This document shows, in pieces, positions 29,907-39,387 of a DNA stretch of 64,000 nt. A model generated the notes under the pieces. The model did not search any database. It had not been told where the DNA came from and worked only from the letters and a program-made list of their open reading frames with translations. Each line of letters starts with the position of its first letter. Position 1 is the stretch's first letter. The stretch is from Ferruginibacter sp. (lineage in GTDB: Bacteria > Bacteroidota > Bacteroidia > Chitinophagales > Chitinophagaceae), in NCBI GenBank assembly GCA_025362235.1, contig JANYGZ010000016.1, positions 186,001-250,000 of the forward strand, read 5' to 3'. The position numbers and the translations under genes are program-made.

Positions 29907-30470
29907 CTATGTTGCCCAGGCCTTGTCGCCTTTTTTATATGGATATGCCCCATCATATCTGCCTGGTACCGCAATATAACGCAAAGCCTCAGTAGCACCT
30001 GGTTTAGATGTAAAGAATCCGAATAAAGTTAACTGTTTCATCATAGTAAAGTAGTGAGCCGGGTCTTCTGGCTTTTTACTTTTCTGATAGTCCTTGGCTT
30101 CCTTATCAAGTGTTGTAAGCAAGGCGGTTCTTTGTTCCGGAGTAGCTTCTAAAAAAGATTTACCATTTGCTTTTTTGCAGGCTTCATCTAATTTACCGAT
30201 CCCGGCATGAAATATTACCTGGTCCTTATCTTCATAACAATCGTTTACCATTACTACCATAAACTCGCCAACCTTGGCGGCTTTGGCACCCGGCGTTTTT
30301 GTAGCTGGTAAAATTGTTTCTGCTACTTCATCCAAAAATGCGGTGTCTGCCTGGCTGAATTTTAGGCCGCCAACTTCTGGTCCGCTTTTACAGCTATTAA
30401 GTAATTCGCTGCCAATAAATACGCCGCCGGTTAATGCCGCAATCATTTTTAAGAGTTCTCTTCTTTCCAT
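29907..30470 (-). CDS. Gluconate 2-dehydrogenase subunit 3-family protein
   Basis: A 187-residue protein with an RR-type signal (MERRELLKMIAALTGGVFIG, then a Cys at LLNSC that could be lipidated). The body (FLDEVAETILPATKTPGAKAAKVGEFMVVMVNDCY ... GFFTSKPGATEALRYIAVPGRYDG) matches the small gamma subunit of membrane-bound FAD sugar and alcohol dehydrogenases. In those systems the small subunit carries the Tat signal and helps mature and export the GMC-type large subunit. It lies 22 bp downstream of one of two GMC genes; only one copy exists for the two. Confidence 0.9.
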   Translation of the reverse strand: MERRELLKMIAALTGGVFIGSELLNSCKSGPEVGGLKFSQADTAFLDEVAETILPATKTPGAKAAKVGEFMVVMVNDCYEDKDQVIFHAGIGKLDEACKKANGKSFLEATPEQRTALLTTLDKEAKDYQKSKKPEDPAHYFTMMKQLTLFGFFTSKPGATEALRYIAVPGRYDGAYPYKKGDKAWAT

Positions 30471-30492
30471 ATTGATAGTTTTTATATGATTA

Positions 30493-32208
30493 TTATATAT
30501 TTCCTTTTTTCAATTCGCTTACTGCATGGTCTGCTGCCCTTGCAGTAAATGCCATATAAGTTAGGGATGGATTTACACAAGCGGCTGAAGTCATAAATGA
30601 ACCATCTGTTATAAAAATATTGGGAGCATCCCACATTTGATTAAAACTGTTGAGTACAGATGTTTTTGAATCTTTACCCATACGTGCCGAACCCATTTCA
30701 TGAATACCTCTTCCTAAAGTTCCGTCGCCATCCCGTCCTTTTACATTTTTTACACCTGCGGCTTCCAGCATTTCAATGGCATCAGCAAGCATGTCTTTAC
30801 GCATCTTTTTTTCGTTCTCTTTATATTCAATATCCATCGATAAAACATTCAATCCCCATTTATCTTTTTTTGTTTTATCAAGGGTAACAAAGTTTTCATG
30901 GTAAGGGAGCGTTTCTCCAAAACCACCAATATTCATTGTCCATGAACCTGGCTCTGACAAAGCTTCTTTTAAACCAACACCAATAGATATTTCTTCTGCT
31001 GAACGGCTATACCCTTGCCTGGTACCACCCCCCTGGTAACCATAGCCACGCAGGTAATCGCGTTTGTCGCCAAATAAATTCTGGTATCTTGGAATATAAA
31101 TACCATTTGCCCTGCGGCCAAATATATATTTATCTTCATAACCTTCTACCTCCCCGCCGGCACCAACACCAAGGTGATGATCCATTATGTTATGTCCTAA
31201 TTCTCCGCTGCTGCTTCCCAGTCCTCCCTGCCAAACATCTGTGGCAGAATTCATAAGTATCCATGCACTGTTTAAAGTAGATGCATTTAAAAAAATTATT
31301 TTGGCGTTGTATGTGTATGTTTTATTATTCTCACCATCCAGCACTTCAACGCCCGTTGCTCTCTTTTTATCTTTATCGTATAAAATTTTTGTAACAATGC
31401 TCCATGGGCGCACAGTAAGGTTTCCTGTTTTTTTGGCTGCGGGAAGTGTAGAAGACTGGGTGCTGAAATAAGCCCCAAAAGGGCAACCCAGCCAGCATTT
31501 ATTTCTATACTGGCAATTGGTTCTTTCCTGTATAGGTTCGGTTATATTAGCAGTACGGCCAATAATTATTGATCTGCTGCCTTTATAATGTTCTTTAATT
31601 CTTGCAGCTACATCTTTTTCTACAATAGTCATTTCCATTGCCGGCATAAACTGTCCATCGGGTAATTGTGCAAGGCCATCTCTTGATCCGCTGATGCCGG
31701 CAAATTTTTCAACATAATCGTACCACGGAGCAATGTCTTTATATCTTACCGGCCAATCTATAGCAACACCATCTTTAAGATTTGCCTCAAAATCAAAATC
31801 ACTCCATCTATAACTTTGCCTGCCCCACATTAATGAACGGCCACCCATATGGTAACCACGGAACCAGTCAAAACGCTTTACTTCGGTGTAGGGAGAATCT
31901 TTATCACTTGCCCAATAATCAAGATTGGTTTCATTTAAAGGATAGTCCCTTTTCAATACAGGATATTCTTTTATCATTTCCTGCGTACGTCTTCCCCTGT
32001 GCGGATAATCCCATGCTTCCTTATTGGCATTTACATAATCTTTTATATGCTCAATATCACGGCCCCGTTCAAGCATTAAAACTTTTAATCCTTTTTCAGT
32101 TAATTCTTTTGCAGCCCAGCCACCGCTGATGCCCGAACCAACTACAATGGCATCATAGGTATTTTGAGTAACTGCTTTGTTGTTTACTTTTGTTGAATCC
32201 TGCGGCAT
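30493..32208 (-). CDS. GMC-family FAD-dependent sugar dehydrogenase (copy 1)
   Basis: A 571-residue oxidoreductase. The FAD-binding motif YDAIVVGSGISGGWAAKEL is near the N-terminus and the ERGRD acidic strand end follows. The C-terminal catalytic region has GRGIHEMGSARMG and CVNPSLTYMAFTARAADHAV. A mid-protein TNCQYRNKCWLGCPFG has C-x5-C-x3-C spacing, which fits the [3Fe-4S] ligands I recall for the Burkholderia FAD glucose dehydrogenase. No signal peptide is present, consistent with export together with the subunit-3 partner just downstream. Likely reaction: oxidation of a sugar hydroxyl, perhaps at C3. Copy 2 lies 103 bp upstream. Confidence 0.92.
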   Translation of the reverse strand: MPQDSTKVNNKAVTQNTYDAIVVGSGISGGWAAKELTEKGLKVLMLERGRDIEHIKDYVNANKEAWDYPHRGRRTQEMIKEYPVLKRDYPLNETNLDYWASDKDSPYTEVKRFDWFRGYHMGGRSLMWGRQSYRWSDFDFEANLKDGVAIDWPVRYKDIAPWYDYVEKFAGISGSRDGLAQLPDGQFMPAMEMTIVEKDVAARIKEHYKGSRSIIIGRTANITEPIQERTNCQYRNKCWLGCPFGAYFSTQSSTLPAAKKTGNLTVRPWSIVTKILYDKDKKRATGVEVLDGENNKTYTYNAKIIFLNASTLNSAWILMNSATDVWQGGLGSSSGELGHNIMDHHLGVGAGGEVEGYEDKYIFGRRANGIYIPRYQNLFGDKRDYLRGYGYQGGGTRQGYSRSAEEISIGVGLKEALSEPGSWTMNIGGFGETLPYHENFVTLDKTKKDKWGLNVLSMDIEYKENEKKMRKDMLADAIEMLEAAGVKNVKGRDGDGTLGRGIHEMGSARMGKDSKTSVLNSFNQMWDAPNIFITDGSFMTSAACVNPSLTYMAFTARAADHAVSELKKGNI

Positions 32209-32311
32209 TTGTTTAATTTTTTTATTACACTGATTTTTACTGATTTAACTAATTACTTCTTACCCCGTAACACTTATGACGTTAAACTTATCACTCATGA
32301 TTTATAAATCA

Positions 32312-33991
32312 TTACAGGTTCATTTTCTTTAATTCACTTACTGCATGATCGGCTGCTCTTGCTGTAAAAGCCATATAACCCAATGAAGGATTGTGGCAAG
32401 CTGCCGATACCATAAAAGAACCATCAGTAACAAAAACATTGGGAGCATCCCATATTTGATTGAAAGAATTTAATACGGATGTTTTAGGATCCCGGCCCAT
32501 ACGTGCAGAACCCATTTCGTGTATGCCCCTTCCTAATGTGCCGTCGCCCATATATCCTTGTACATTTTTAACCCCTGCGATAGTAAGCATTTCTTCGGCA
32601 TCTTTCTGCATATCTATTCTCATTTTTTTCTCATTCTCTTTGTATTCAATATCCATTGATAAAACATTCAATCCCCATTTATCTTTTTTTGTCTTGTCAA
32701 GGGTTACTTTATTTTCATGATAAGGCAATGTTTCTCCAAAGCCACCCATACCCATGGACCATGAACCAGGTTCGGACAACGCCTCTTTAAAAGTTCCGCC
32801 AATAGTTAATTCAGGAATATTCCTGCTCCAGCTTTCCCTGTCTGCCCCACCCTGGTAACCAAAGCCACGCAGGTAATCACGTTTATCGCCAAATAAATTA
32901 CGGTAGCGGGCAATATAAACACCATTGGCACGGCGGCCATAAGTATATTTATCTTCAAACCCTTCTACAATTCCACTTGCTCCAACACCCAAATGATGGT
33001 CCATAATATTATGTCCTAATTCACCACTGCTGCTTCCCAAACCACCTTCCCAAACATCAGTAGCCGAATTCATCAACACCCATGCACTGTTTAAGGTAGA
33101 TGCATTAAGAAAAATTATTTTCGCATTGTATACATACGTCTTATTATCCTCTGCATCCAGTATCTCAACTCCTGTGGCTCTTTTTTTTTCTTTATCGTAT
33201 AAAATTTTTGTAACAATGCTCCATGGGCGCACAGTAAGATTACCAGTTGCCGTGGCTGCTGGTAAGGTAGAAGATTGTGTGCTAAAATATGCACCAAACG
33301 GGCAACCCAGCCAGCATTTATTCCTGTACTGGCAGTTGGTTCTTCCAGGTAATGCCTCGGTTATATTAGCAGTACGACCAATGATCATTCTTCTGTAACT
33401 GTTGTAATGGGTGTTCATTCTTGCAGCTACATCTTTTTCAACAATATTCATATCCATGGCCGGCATATATTGTCCGTCGGGCAATTGAGGCAAGCCGTCT
33501 CTTGATCCGCTGATGCCTGCAAATTTTTCAACATAATCATACCATGGTGCAATATCTTTATATCTAACGGGCCAATCTATTGCAATCCCCTCTTTTAGAT
33601 TTGCTTCAAAATCAAAATCGCTCAAACGATAACTTTGCCTGCCCCACATTAGTGATCTTCCGCCCACATGATATCCCCTGAACCAGTCAAAACGTTTTAC
33701 CTCAGTATATGGGCTGTCTATATCACTTGCCCAATAATCAAGATTGGTTTCATTTAAAGGATAATCCCTTTTTAAAACCGGGTAATCTTTTATCATTTGT
33801 TGTGTACGCTCGCCGCGATGCGGATAATCCCATGCTTCCTTAGTGGCATTTACATAATCTTTTACATGCACAATATCACGCCCACGTTCAAGCATAAGCA
33901 CTTTTAACCCTTTTTCAGTAAGCTCCTTCGCAGCCCACCCGCCACTTATTCCTGAGCCCACCACAATTGCATCGTATGTATTGTCTGGCAT
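32312..33991 (-). CDS. GMC-family FAD-dependent sugar dehydrogenase (copy 2)
   Basis: A 559-residue close paralogue of the next gene downstream. Long stretches are identical, including the FAD motif VVGSGISGGWAAKEL and the NCQYRNKCWLGCPFG cysteine segment. Differences gather in the substrate side (for example GASGIVEGFEDKYTYGRR against GAGGEVEGYEDKYIFGRR) and the C-terminal CHNPSLGYMAF against CVNPSLTYMAF. The His-Asn at the C-terminus is closer to the usual GMC catalytic pair; copy 1 has Val in place of His. The pair is a tandem duplication that may have split substrate range or kept one copy with altered catalysis. Confidence 0.92.
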   Translation of the reverse strand: MPDNTYDAIVVGSGISGGWAAKELTEKGLKVLMLERGRDIVHVKDYVNATKEAWDYPHRGERTQQMIKDYPVLKRDYPLNETNLDYWASDIDSPYTEVKRFDWFRGYHVGGRSLMWGRQSYRLSDFDFEANLKEGIAIDWPVRYKDIAPWYDYVEKFAGISGSRDGLPQLPDGQYMPAMDMNIVEKDVAARMNTHYNSYRRMIIGRTANITEALPGRTNCQYRNKCWLGCPFGAYFSTQSSTLPAATATGNLTVRPWSIVTKILYDKEKKRATGVEILDAEDNKTYVYNAKIIFLNASTLNSAWVLMNSATDVWEGGLGSSSGELGHNIMDHHLGVGASGIVEGFEDKYTYGRRANGVYIARYRNLFGDKRDYLRGFGYQGGADRESWSRNIPELTIGGTFKEALSEPGSWSMGMGGFGETLPYHENKVTLDKTKKDKWGLNVLSMDIEYKENEKKMRIDMQKDAEEMLTIAGVKNVQGYMGDGTLGRGIHEMGSARMGRDPKTSVLNSFNQIWDAPNVFVTDGSFMVSAACHNPSLGYMAFTARAADHAVSELKKMNL

Positions 33992-34078
33992 AAAAATATT
34001 TTAATGTTATTGAATTGTTTACAATTATAAGCTCGTTGCTGCAAGAGGTATTTTAAAAATTATATTTAATAATTATGT

Positions 34079-34984
34079 TTATACATCACAAATAATAACT
34101 GCATTTTTTAAGGCCGCCAGTTTGCTTTTATTGTCTTTACCTGTTGGTATAAATTCCTGTGCTACGTATCCTTTATAACCAGTGGCTATAATTGCCTTCA
34201 TAATTGCAGGATAATATAATTCCTGTGTTTCATCAATTTCGTGGCGCCCCGGAACCCCGCCTGTATGGTAATGGCCAAAATATTGGTGGTTATCCTGTAT
34301 GGTACGTATTACATCTCCCTCATCAATCTGCATATGGTAAATATCATACAGCAATTTAAAATTTTGGGAACCTAACCTTTTGCATAATTCAACACCCCAG
34401 GTAGTTTTATCGCACATATAATCTTTATGATCTACTTTACTGTTTAGTAATTCCATGTGTACAGTAATACCATTTTTTTCTGCCAGCGATACTATTGGCT
34501 TAAGGCCTTCTACACAGTTTTTAAGCCCTGTTTCGTCATCCATACCTCTGCGGCTTCCGCTAAAACAAATTACATCTTTATACCCCGCTTTCACCATCAG
34601 GGGAATAACAGCTGTATAGTCTTTAATCAATTGTTCATGAAAGGTTTTAGTATTAAACCCATCGGTTAAACTAACATTACCCCCGTGATAACACATAGAA
34701 CTGTACAGATTATATTTCTGTAACATAGACCAGTCTTTTGGAGCAATTAAATCAATAGCACTGAATCCTATTTCCTTAACTGCAATACATAACTCCTCCA
34801 GTGGTACAGAACCGTAACACCATTGGCAAACCGAGTGATTGATATTGTTTTTTAATTCCAATTTAGTTTTTTTTGAATTTTCAGGTGTATCAAAAGATGA
34901 TAGGATAGAGGTAGATCCAAGTGCAGCGGAACCACCAATCAGCATATTCTTTATAGCATTTCGCCTGTTTTGATTATCGGGCAT
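34079..34984 (-). CDS. Hydroxypyruvate isomerase-like TIM-barrel protein, Tat-type signal
   Basis: A 301-residue protein. An RR signal (NRRNAIKNMLIGGSAALGS) is followed by a barrel of the Hyi/xylose-isomerase-like family: NHSVCQWCYGSVPLEELC, CYHGGNVSLTDGF, VHMELLNSKVDH, LLYDIYHMQIDEGD, GHYHTGGVPGRHEID and AQEFIPTG. The Glu, Asp, His and Glu metal ligands all appear. It ends the MFS-isomerase pair, 11 bp after the transporter gene. Likely a periplasmic keto-sugar isomerase or epimerase in the pathway. Confidence 0.87.
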   Translation of the reverse strand: MPDNQNRRNAIKNMLIGGSAALGSTSILSSFDTPENSKKTKLELKNNINHSVCQWCYGSVPLEELCIAVKEIGFSAIDLIAPKDWSMLQKYNLYSSMCYHGGNVSLTDGFNTKTFHEQLIKDYTAVIPLMVKAGYKDVICFSGSRRGMDDETGLKNCVEGLKPIVSLAEKNGITVHMELLNSKVDHKDYMCDKTTWGVELCKRLGSQNFKLLYDIYHMQIDEGDVIRTIQDNHQYFGHYHTGGVPGRHEIDETQELYYPAIMKAIIATGYKGYVAQEFIPTGKDNKSKLAALKNAVIICDV

Positions 34985-34995
34985 AATATAAAATT

Positions 34996-36303
34996 TTAAT
35001 TGATTGAATTAGAAAATGACAGTGCCTGTGCCTGCTTTTTTGACCTCATATAAAAAAATAAACCAGCAAAAGCGGCAATTAAAAAGATAGGTATCAGAAG
35101 AGTAGCATTGATAATTTCCGGACCGGCTAATTTTTTTGCTTCATTGAGCACACTCACCATTGCCGGTGTTGCAGCTGGGTCAGAATAAGCCGAAACCGTT
35201 GCACCTGCCGGTAACTTAGCTCCAAGTATCTTGTCATAATATCCGCCCATAAATATACCATAAAACGCTACTGCTAACATACCTCCGCCACCAACCAGGT
35301 TCATCCCCACGGCGCCGGTTTTTGGCAGGTTTTCAGAAACAAATCCCAGCATTGTTGGCCAAAAATAACAAACGCCTATTCCAAATACAAATGCGCCTAC
35401 AAACAACATATTACCCGTTGTATGTCCCAGCATATATAAACCCAACGTAGCAAAAATGGCTGAAAATAACAACACGCCGGTAGGAGAAAATTTATGCACC
35501 ACAGGACCTGCAAAAGCGCGGCCAACAACCATTACGCCTGTTTCAAGCGTTAACAATAATAAGGCATTGTCATTTACATTTTTTAACAGTACATCAATCC
35601 ACTGACCAGTAAATAATTCCGTAATGGCAGTACCCCACATCAGGATGAAAATGATAAAAAACATCGGAGTAAACAAAGCCGTGTACATTTCTGCAGTAGA
35701 TACGCCACTTGAAACCCTTTCTGTAACAGGGAATTCTAGTTTACTAAACAGGTATCCATAAATAAAGGTGGGGATAAGCATTACTGCTACCAGTATTTTC
35801 CAGTTTTCTGTGTATAAGGTATCTGGAATATGTACACCAAAAAAATGTACTATAAGGGTACCAATTACAATTCCGCCGGGAAACCATAGATGAAAGTAAT
35901 TAAGACGGACTGTTTTATTTTCAGGATAAAGGCTTGCTACTAGCGGGTTACAGGCGGCTTCCACCGTTCCGTTACCTAAGCCTATCAATAGAGTGGAAAT
36001 AAAAAGAGACCAGAAACCGGTAGCGAAAATAGTCAACACGATGCCAAACAGATGAAATACAGCAGCAGCCACCAATAATTTTTTCATCCCAATAACATCT
36101 ACTACCATACCGCCAATAATAATTGCAATCGGAAAGCCCCAGAAAGCCGTACTCGTAATGATACCCGCCTGCTCCTGGGAGAGGCCGAAATTATGTTTCC
36201 AGGTATCCAGTAAACCAGCACGAATACCAAAAGAAAGTGAGGTTACTAATAAAGCCATACAACTGGCTACAAAAAGTTTATTCCGTTGAATATTGGCAGA
36301 CAT
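34996..36303 (-). CDS. MFS transporter, sugar/nucleoside-symporter-like
   Basis: About 435 residues from the ATG at 36303 (MSANIQRNKLF); the longer start adds eight residues. Twelve hydrophobic helices are visible, with the MFS loop signature GGMVVDVIGMKKLL after helix 2 and a conserved TVEAACNPLVASLYPENKTVRLNYFHLWFPGG block typical of FHS/FucP-like sugar symporters. It is the first minus-strand gene of the cluster, divergent from the Gfo/Idh/MocA gene, so it may bring the processed sugar into the cytoplasm. The substrate is unknown. Confidence 0.88.
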   Translation of the reverse strand: MSANIQRNKLFVASCMALLVTSLSFGIRAGLLDTWKHNFGLSQEQAGIITSTAFWGFPIAIIIGGMVVDVIGMKKLLVAAAVFHLFGIVLTIFATGFWSLFISTLLIGLGNGTVEAACNPLVASLYPENKTVRLNYFHLWFPGGIVIGTLIVHFFGVHIPDTLYTENWKILVAVMLIPTFIYGYLFSKLEFPVTERVSSGVSTAEMYTALFTPMFFIIFILMWGTAITELFTGQWIDVLLKNVNDNALLLLTLETGVMVVGRAFAGPVVHKFSPTGVLLFSAIFATLGLYMLGHTTGNMLFVGAFVFGIGVCYFWPTMLGFVSENLPKTGAVGMNLVGGGGMLAVAFYGIFMGGYYDKILGAKLPAGATVSAYSDPAATPAMVSVLNEAKKLAGPEIINATLLIPIFLIAAFAGLFFYMRSKKQAQALSFSNSIN

Positions 36304-36641
36304 AATCGTTGAAGTTTTTTTAAGCAATGAAGTAACAAGGTAAGTATTTATGCAAATAAAACATCGAATCTATAATAAAAATATATCAACAACACGGATT
36401 ATCGTTTTTTTCTAAAATTATTAGTGGTTTATAAAAAAATTACTTATTTTTTTCGGTTGGAAGAATATTATTTTTAATTTGCCGGTTTAGGCATCTGTTA
36501 AAATAAAAATGATAATTTTAGCATCCTGAATAAACGGGATGCGAAATGCTGTATGGAAAAACATCAACATCTTTATAGCTTGTCGAACCTGTTTCATCAA
36601 AAATTGCTGTTTAAAATTCAACCACTTTTAATAATAATTAT
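36304..36641. promoter_or_regulatory. Divergent promoter region of the sugar-oxidation cluster
   Basis: This spacer separates the MFS operon (minus) from the Gfo/Idh operon (plus). It contains the inverted repeat GCATCC-N10-GGATGC (36521-36542), a possible operator. No exact TTTG-N19-TAnnTTTG match was found. Confidence 0.5.
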
Positions 36642-37805
36642 ATGAACAGAAAGTTACGGATGGGTATGATCGGCGGCGGCACAGATGCCTTTATTGGTGC
36701 TATTCACCGCCTTGCGTCAAATATGGATGGATTGATAGAACTGGCTGCCGGTGCCTTAAGTATTAACCCCGACATTGCCCGAAAATCGGGCGAAATGCTT
36801 TTTTTGCCAAAGGAACGCACTTATCTTACGTACGACGAACTGATAACAAAAGAAAGCCAGTTGCCCGCTGATAAAAGAATTGATTTTGTAACCATTGTTA
36901 CACCAAACTTTGCTCACTTTGCACCGGCAATGATGGCGATGGATAATGGTTTTCATGTGGTGGTAGAAAAGCCAATCGGCTTTACTTTAACTGAAGCAAA
37001 ACAATTAAAAGCCAAGGTAGAAGAAACCGGGCTGATACTTTGTTTAACACATACCTACTCTGGTTACCCAATGGTAAAACAGGCAAGGGCCATGTGTGCA
37101 GAAGGAGTATTGGGTAAAATAAGAAAAATATGGGTGGAATACCCGCAGGGTTGGCTGAGTAAATTAAGTGAACGGGAAGGCAATGCCCAGGCAGCGTGGA
37201 GAACGGACCCTACAAAAAGTGGCAAAAGCGGTGCCATGGGTGATATTGGTACGCATGCCGCCCACCTTGCAGAATATGTTACTGGCTTACAGATAACTCA
37301 AATGTGTGCTGCTTTAAATATTTTGGTTGATGGCAGGGCATTGGATGATGATGGAAACGTATTGTTGAAATTTAATAACGGTGCAGCAGGTGTTTTAATG
37401 GCTTCGCAGGTAGCAGCAGGTGAGGAGAATGCATTAAGAATAAGGGTTTATGGTGAAAAGGGTGGTATTGAATGGGCACAGCATGAACCCAATACCCTGT
37501 TGGTAAAATGGCTTGATCAGCCGGCGCAAATTTTAAGAGCAGGAGCTAACTATCCGGGTTTATCAAGTTTTGCAAAAAACAGTTGCCGTACACCAGGCGG
37601 ACATCCGGAAGGTTACCTGGAAGCCTTTGCAAATATCTATAGAAATTTTGCGCAAACATTATCAGCCAGGATTGATGGTACTGTTCCTTCAAAAGAAGCA
37701 CTTGATTTTCCTTCGGTAGAAGATGGAATAAGGGGCATGGCATTTATTGATAATGTGGTAGCCAGCAGCCAGAGTGATAAAAAATGGTTTGATCATACGG
37801 TGTAA
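36642..37805 (+). CDS. Gfo/Idh/MocA-family oxidoreductase
   Basis: A 387-residue NAD(P)-dependent oxidoreductase. The Rossmann motif GMIGGGTDAFIGAIHR opens the protein. VVVEKPIGFTLTEAKQL is the EKP substrate and cofactor signature. SGAMGDIGTHAAHLAEYVTG supplies the D-xxx-H catalytic pattern. No signal peptide, so cytoplasmic. In keto-glycoside clusters such enzymes oxidise or reduce sugars at C3. It starts a plus-strand operon with an isomerase, cytochrome c, DUF1080 and ThuA genes. Confidence 0.92.
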   Translation: MNRKLRMGMIGGGTDAFIGAIHRLASNMDGLIELAAGALSINPDIARKSGEMLFLPKERTYLTYDELITKESQLPADKRIDFVTIVTPNFAHFAPAMMAMDNGFHVVVEKPIGFTLTEAKQLKAKVEETGLILCLTHTYSGYPMVKQARAMCAEGVLGKIRKIWVEYPQGWLSKLSEREGNAQAAWRTDPTKSGKSGAMGDIGTHAAHLAEYVTGLQITQMCAALNILVDGRALDDDGNVLLKFNNGAAGVLMASQVAAGEENALRIRVYGEKGGIEWAQHEPNTLLVKWLDQPAQILRAGANYPGLSSFAKNSCRTPGGHPEGYLEAFANIYRNFAQTLSARIDGTVPSKEALDFPSVEDGIRGMAFIDNVVASSQSDKKWFDHTV

Positions 37806-37859
37806 TAATTAAAAGGTCTTAATCCAGTTAAAAAAATATAAACCAATTACATATCAATT

Positions 37860-38915
37860 ATGACAACAGTAAAAGGGCCCGGAATTTTTCTTGCGCAATT
37901 TATGGGAGATACAGCTCCTTTCAATACGTTAGAAAGTATTTGTAAATGGGCCAAAAGTATCGGGTTTGAAGGAGTACAAATTCCCAGCTGGGATAGCCGC
38001 CTGATAGACCTGCAAAAAGCTGCCGAAAGCAAAACTTATTGCGATGAATTAAAAGGAATAGTAAACAGTTGCGGATTGGAAATAACTGAACTGTCTACCC
38101 ATTTGCAGGGACAACTTGTAGCAGTAAACCCAGCATACGATGCTTTGTTTGATGGCTTTGCTCCTGAAGCTTTTCGTAATAACCCTAAGGCACGAACTGA
38201 ATGGGCTGTACAGCAATTAAAGTATGCCGCTATAGCATCAAAAAACTTAGGATTGAATGCACATGCCACTTTTAGTGGCGCTTTATTATGGCATACTGTT
38301 TACCCATGGCCCCAAAGACCCGCAGGTTTGGTAGAAACAGGTTTTACTGAATTGGCAAAAAGGTGGCTGCCAATATTGAATCATTTCGACGAGCAGGGGG
38401 TTGATCTTTGTTATGAAATTCATCCCGGCGAAGACCTTCATGATGGAGTTAGTTACGAAATGTTTCTTGAAAAAGTAAATAACCATTCAAGGGCCTGTTT
38501 ACTGTACGATCCTTCGCATTTTGTATTGCAATGTCTCAACTACCTTACATACATAGACTATTACCATGAACGTATTAAAATGTTTCATGTTAAAGATGCT
38601 GAATTTAACCCAACAGGTAAACAGGGTGTGTATGGCGGTTATCAAAACTGGATAGACCGTGCAGGGCGTTTTCGTTCGCTGGGTGACGGACAGGTTGATT
38701 TTAAGGGTATCTTTAGTAAGCTTGCTGCCTATAATTATAAAGGCTGGGCAGTAATGGAATGGGAATGTGCCATCAAACATCCGGAAGATGGCGCCAAAGA
38801 AGGATCTGTATTTATTAAAGACCATATCATCCGTGTAACGGAAAAAGCTTTCGATGATTTTGCGGGTACGGGAAGCGACGAAAAATTTAACCGCACTATT
38901 TTAGGATTAGATTAG
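37860..38915 (+). CDS. Sugar phosphate isomerase/epimerase-family TIM barrel
   Basis: A 351-residue TIM-barrel protein without an export signal. Metal-site motifs are LCYEIHPGEDLHD, LLYDPSHFVLQ, MFHVKDAEF and AVMEWECAIKHPEDG. It is longer than the two Tat-type barrels in the cluster and belongs to a different branch, often found beside Gfo/Idh/MocA genes. It is 54 bp downstream of that gene, so the two probably act in turn on the same cytoplasmic keto-sugar. Confidence 0.88.
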   Translation: MTTVKGPGIFLAQFMGDTAPFNTLESICKWAKSIGFEGVQIPSWDSRLIDLQKAAESKTYCDELKGIVNSCGLEITELSTHLQGQLVAVNPAYDALFDGFAPEAFRNNPKARTEWAVQQLKYAAIASKNLGLNAHATFSGALLWHTVYPWPQRPAGLVETGFTELAKRWLPILNHFDEQGVDLCYEIHPGEDLHDGVSYEMFLEKVNNHSRACLLYDPSHFVLQCLNYLTYIDYYHERIKMFHVKDAEFNPTGKQGVYGGYQNWIDRAGRFRSLGDGQVDFKGIFSKLAAYNYKGWAVMEWECAIKHPEDGAKEGSVFIKDHIIRVTEKAFDDFAGTGSDEKFNRTILGLD

Positions 38916-38957
38916 TAATTTTATTAACCATAATTTTAATTAAAAAACATAACTGAC

Positions 38958-39377
38958 ATGAAAAAAATTATCACCCTCTTTTTATTAACTGCCGGAATGT
39001 ACGCTTGTAACAACGGTTCAACAGATGCAAAAACAGAACCAAAAGCTGAAGAGAAAACAGAAGCTAAACCAGAAGTAAAAGAAACCACTAAAGCTGATCC
39101 AACTGACAGTCCTGAATTTCAAAAAGGTCTGGAGTTGGTGAAAAATTCTGATTGTAATACCTGTCACAAGGTTGATGAAAAAGTTATCGGCCCTCCCTTT
39201 CGTGACGTTGCCAATAAATACCCCAACAATGATGCTACTATAGACAGTTTAGCTCATAAGATCATTAATGGCGGAAGTGGACACTGGGGCTCAATTGCAA
39301 TGGCTGCACATAAAGACCTCTCTGTTGATGACGCCAAAGCCATTGCCAAATATGTTTTATTACTAAAAAACAATTAA
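38958..39377 (+). CDS. Lipoprotein c-type cytochrome
   Basis: A 139-residue protein. The lipobox-type signal ends in GMYACNNG, a Lys/Glu/Thr-rich linker follows (residues ~25-55), then one cytochrome c domain with haem motif CNTCH (~71-75), the KVIGPPFRDVA loop and a likely distal Met in SIAMAAH. It probably accepts electrons from the GMC dehydrogenases in the periplasm, standing in for the cytochrome subunit of FAD sugar dehydrogenases (inference from family and cluster). Confidence 0.9.
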   Translation: MKKIITLFLLTAGMYACNNGSTDAKTEPKAEEKTEAKPEVKETTKADPTDSPEFQKGLELVKNSDCNTCHKVDEKVIGPPFRDVANKYPNNDATIDSLAHKIINGGSGHWGSIAMAAHKDLSVDDAKAIAKYVLLLKNN

Positions 39378-39387
39378 AATTATCTAC

